A program made the position numbers and the translations under genes. 35,698 nucleotides of DNA, from NCBI RefSeq assembly GCF_003387155.1, contig NZ_QUMT01000010.1:1-35698 (forward strand), given 5' to 3'. A model generated the notes under the pieces. It was not told where the DNA came from. It saw only the letters and a program-made list of their open reading frames with translations, and ran no database searches. Origin of the DNA: Roseateles depolymerans (GTDB lineage Bacteria > Pseudomonadota > Gammaproteobacteria > Burkholderiales > Burkholderiaceae_C). Shown in pieces: positions 35,509-35,698 of the stretch; the stretch's first letter is position 1, and each line of letters opens with the position of its first letter.

Positions 35509-35698
35509 TGACCTGCCCCCTTCCAGCCGTACCAACGTCAAGGCAGTGAAGTCCGTCAACCAGGAGAATGACGGACATGAAGAAGAGCAGATTCACCGAG
35601 GAACAGATCATTGGCTTCCTCAGGCAAGCCGAAGCAGGCATGCCGGTCAAGGAGCTCTGCCGGCAGGGCGGCTTCAGCGATGCCACCTTTTATAAGTG
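35509..35698 (+). mobile_element. IS3-family element, IS407-like, left end (truncated by window)
   Basis: The sequence starting TGACCTGCCCCC at 35509 looks like the left terminal repeat of IS407-group IS3 elements, followed 68 bp later by an orfA start. These elements usually duplicate 4 bp; TCGA (35505-35508) would be the left copy. The right end is outside the window, so the terminus and duplication cannot be confirmed. Confidence 0.65.
35577..35698 (+). CDS. IS3-family transposase OrfA (partial, runs off window)
   Basis: The first 40 residues of an IS3-family OrfA: MKKSRFTEEQIIGFLRQAEA, then GMPVKELCRQGGFSDATFYK. This is the HTH_Tnp_1 helix-turn-helix of IS407-group elements, which binds the terminal repeats. 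AGGAG (35562-35566) lies 10 nt before the ATG; an in-frame ATG at 35568 would add three residues. OrfB with the DDE catalytic core is expected beyond the window through a -1 frameshift. Confidence 0.88.
   Translation, partial: MKKSRFTEEQIIGFLRQAEAGMPVKELCRQGGFSDATFYK

Overview
The window looks like chromosomal DNA of a high-GC betaproteobacterium of the order Burkholderiales, most likely the Roseateles/Mitsuaria/Pelomonas/Rubrivivax neighbourhood. This is inferred from GC that looks to be in the high 60s by eye, a PEP-CTERM protein, an OxyR-catalase-Dps set, a PutA without the ribbon-helix-helix domain facing an Lrp-type regulator, and the general style of the proteins. No rRNA, tRNA or CRISPR array was seen.

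Layout from left to right. 1-1286: a long nested dyad and a PEP-CTERM surface protein. 1287-6323: divergent queA/recG, then the pantothenate pair panB-panC. 6409-9921: a peroxide-defence block of oxyR, katA, a 35-residue membrane peptide and dps, with a promoter and OxyR-like half sites in front of katA. 9922-12252: divergent phosphotransacetylase and acetate kinase, together interconverting acetyl-CoA and acetate. 12326-16456: a DJ-1/PfpI-like protein that lacks the nucleophilic Cys, prfC (RF3), a small outer-membrane beta-barrel and a periplasmic metallo-beta-lactamase-fold hydrolase. 16810-21516: a five-gene branched-chain-amino-acid-type ABC transporter (livG-livF-binding protein-livH-livM). 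21523-24954: an orphan HipB-like XRE regulator with a palindromic operator, ubiA, a DUF4337-like protein and an HPP/CBS membrane protein. 24973-30564: a tightly packed minus-strand run putA-proC-ubiC-hpp, with the putR-like Lrp gene divergent from putA.

30565-35698 is accessory DNA of visibly lower GC. It has a gene-poor stretch, a decayed XRE regulator gene cut by an in-frame amber codon, and a two-gene locus read here as a Hachiman anti-phage system. HamA is a DUF1837-type nuclease with a D...ExK motif; HamB is a 1044-residue SF2 helicase whose start overlaps the hamA stop by 11 nt. An IS3-family (IS407-like) element begins 67 bp after hamB and runs off the window. The Hachiman locus is the most notable system here. 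Its family is known, so the novelty lies in the regulatory surroundings (decayed divergent XRE gene and inverted repeat) and in this particular allele.

Family assignments are from motif recognition without database searches. Start codons were chosen by domain start and ribosome-binding-site spacing.
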